Below, one piece after another: positions 62,797 to 64,000 of a stretch of 64,000 nt of DNA (positions are counted from its first letter, which is position 1; every line of letters starts with the position of its first letter). This DNA comes from JBNGOQ01 sp050589645 (GTDB taxonomy: Bacteria > Bacteroidota > Bacteroidia > Flavobacteriales > Flavobacteriaceae): positions 124,001 to 188,000 of the forward strand of contig NZ_JBNGOQ010000004.1 of the NCBI RefSeq assembly GCF_050589645.1, written 5' to 3'. The notes under the pieces are model-generated. The model saw nothing but the letters and a program-made list of their open reading frames with translations. It did no database searches and had not been told where the DNA came from. A program made the translations under genes and the position numbers.

Positions 62797-63240
62797 TTAG
62801 GAGGATAGGGTTTTGCTGTTGGCGATTTCCTGAGCCCAGGCAATGGCATTCTCCAAGGACTTAAACCGCTTTACCTTGCTCTTTAAAAAAATTTTTTCCA
62901 GTCCGGCATTCAGAAAGCCTGCCCGGGTATAGCTCACAATTGCATACCCTTTTAGTTTATAGCTGTTCTTGAAGAACTTTATCCAATCCGTTGGCATTAC
63001 GGAATACGCATTGATACGATGTGTAATCAGCACATAATCCTGACCGTCATTGTCGTAAAGATTGGTCAAATCCTCGGCGACCCTTTTTCCATGATTTTCC
63101 CACGTGAACAGGACGTCCTCGTTTATTTCGGCAATAATAAAGGAATCGAACAAATAGTAGTTGCCGAAAGAGTAATTTATTTCCTGCAGTGCTTTGCGGT
63201 AAAAGGGCGTGTCCTTTAGTTTCTTCACACCAAAATCCAT
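62797..63240 (-). CDS. Small soluble conserved hypothetical protein
   Basis: 147 residues from ATG 63240 (a GTG 6 codons upstream is possible). The pattern of alternating strands and helices (YYLFDSFIIAEINEDVLF, HGKRVAEDLTNLYD, DYVLITHRINAYSVMPTDW, GYAIVSYTRAGFLNAGLEKIF, SLENAIAWAQEI) resembles a STAS/SpoIIAA-like fold, as found in flavobacterial proteins of unknown function. No catalytic motif is seen. Convergent with the macroglobulin gene. Confidence 0.65.
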   Translation of the reverse strand: MDFGVKKLKDTPFYRKALQEINYSFGNYYLFDSFIIAEINEDVLFTWENHGKRVAEDLTNLYDNDGQDYVLITHRINAYSVMPTDWIKFFKNSYKLKGYAIVSYTRAGFLNAGLEKIFLKSKVKRFKSLENAIAWAQEIANSKTLSS

Positions 63241-63346
63241 TTCCAAGTTCTCGGCCACAAGATAAGGGAACTAAACCTAGGATGTTCCTTCCATCGTTTA
63301 AGAACACCAAAAATCTGTGTACTGCATTTTTTATGGACAAGTGTTA

Positions 63347-63856
63347 TTATGGTTCCTTGGGAGTTTCCGCTTCTTTCAACACCTTGCTAAAGACAAAAGC
63401 CCCGATCTCCCTAACCGGGTTGTAAAGGACGGATTGGTTCAAGGTATCTTCCTCCACCAGTTGAATCGAGGTATTTGCCCTGTGGAAAAATACGAGCAAT
63501 GCCCCAAGGATTACGGCAACTTTCACGGCCCCAAAAACCCCTCCCGCAATTTTGTTCAAGAGGCCCAACAGGGCAAAATCGGCAATTTTGGTCAAAAATT
63601 TTCCGGCCAAATGTACTACCAAAACAATAATGACAAAGGTAATGATAAAGGCGGTCAGGTTAATATATCGCTCGTTCCACTCCATATTTTTGGAGAGGTA
63701 GTCCCCCGCGATATAGGAAAAATGAATGGCACCGTAAAGTCCGGCGACCAAGGCTATTATAGAAGCAATTTCCACAAAGAGACCATTTTTGAGGCCTTTA
63801 TAAAGTCCCCAGATCAATAATAGCCCAATAACGATGTCCAAAAAACCCATAGGCAT
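63347..63856 (-). CDS. CvpA family membrane protein
   Basis: 169 residues with four membrane helices: FLDIVIGLLLIWGLYKGLKNG, IASIIALVAGLYGAIHF, LTAFIITFVIIVLVVHLAG and VFGAVKVAVILGALLVFF, typical CvpA topology, then a soluble tail rich in acidic residues. CvpA is needed for colicin V export in E. coli and for envelope homeostasis elsewhere; the exact role is unknown. The promoter box is at 63902-63909. Confidence 0.92.
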   Translation of the reverse strand: MPMGFLDIVIGLLLIWGLYKGLKNGLFVEIASIIALVAGLYGAIHFSYIAGDYLSKNMEWNERYINLTAFIITFVIIVLVVHLAGKFLTKIADFALLGLLNKIAGGVFGAVKVAVILGALLVFFHRANTSIQLVEEDTLNQSVLYNPVREIGAFVFSKVLKEAETPKEP

Positions 63857-63901
63857 TTTTTAATGGTATAAAATCTCTTTGTAACGATTGGTTTTCATTG
63901 G

Positions 63902-63930
63902 CAAATATAGAACTTTGATTTGTACCTTTG
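63902..63930. promoter_or_regulatory. Divergent promoters for cvpA and a gene beyond the window
   Basis: Minus strand: TATATTTG (63902-63909), exact -7 box for cvpA. Plus strand: TACCTTTG (63923-63930), exact -7 box, with TTG 22 bases upstream, for a plus-strand transcript whose first ATG (63990) gives only three full codons before the window ends, so the next gene cannot be named. Confidence 0.55.
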
Positions 63931-64000
63931 ATGGCATAAAACGGAAGTAGGCCTACGACCAACCTAAAACGCCAAAAAGACGCCGCTAAATGTCAAGAGA

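Overview
The window looks like chromosomal DNA of a marine Flavobacteriaceae (Bacteroidota). The signs are family-typical gene blocks (acpP-fabF-rnc-IPExxxVDY-pyk, the moxR/bat aerotolerance operon, a long PurF, RNase H with an N-terminal viroplasmin domain, an OmpA protein with TSP3 repeats, SulP/carbonic anhydrase), starts without Shine-Dalgarno sequences, and many copies of the Bacteroidota -7 promoter box TAnnTTTG. The genus cannot be fixed from the sequence; relatives of Muricauda or Maribacter are a guess. No phage, insertion sequence, CRISPR array or rRNA operon is visible.

Layout. 0-2.6 kb: end of pta, ackA, tRNA-Ala(GGC) and an SDR oxidoreductase. The tRNA carries a duplicated 3' end that looks like the scar of an integration. 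2.6-11.2 kb (minus): AddB-like nuclease, OmpA-TSP3 protein, kbl, and the AddA-like helicase-nuclease. 11.3-12.6 kb: superoxide dismutase, then three tandem copies of a small RNA gene on the minus strand, each with its own promoter and terminator; this is the most unusual item here. 12.6-16.7 kb (minus): purF, a PfkB kinase, rnhA, purN. 16.9-21.3 kb (plus): acpP, fabF, rnc, an IPExxxVDY protein, pyk.

21.3-30.1 kb: accessory and stress genes: a LOV-like PAS protein without its cysteine, an AraC regulator, a 49-residue small protein, an AhpD-like protein, a cupredoxin, an SDR with a TetR repressor and visible operators, dinB, an atypical SDR, a CYTH protein, a YCII-like lipoprotein, and pheS with its companion gene. 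30.1-34.7 kb (minus): two SulP transporters flanking a beta-carbonic anhydrase, a probable bicarbonate uptake and hydration module. 34.8-43.9 kb (minus): the complete moxR-DUF58-Bat operon.

44-52 kb: aldo/keto reductase, an AlbA_2 protein, a fructokinase-like kinase, an SPFH/zinc-ribbon/phosphatase trio, an acyl-ACP desaturase and two small membrane proteins. 52.1-53.1 kb is a hairpin-rich stretch with one tiny possible gene. 53.1-64 kb: a collagen-like lipoprotein, an ALDH7-type dehydrogenase, DUF1304, 3-hydroxyanthranilate dioxygenase, a CAP lipoprotein, a large alpha-2-macroglobulin lipoprotein, a small cytoplasmic protein and CvpA.

Start codons were chosen by ATG position, overlaps and promoter boxes, so several differ from the longest possible frame. 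No database search was possible; family names rest on motifs read by eye.
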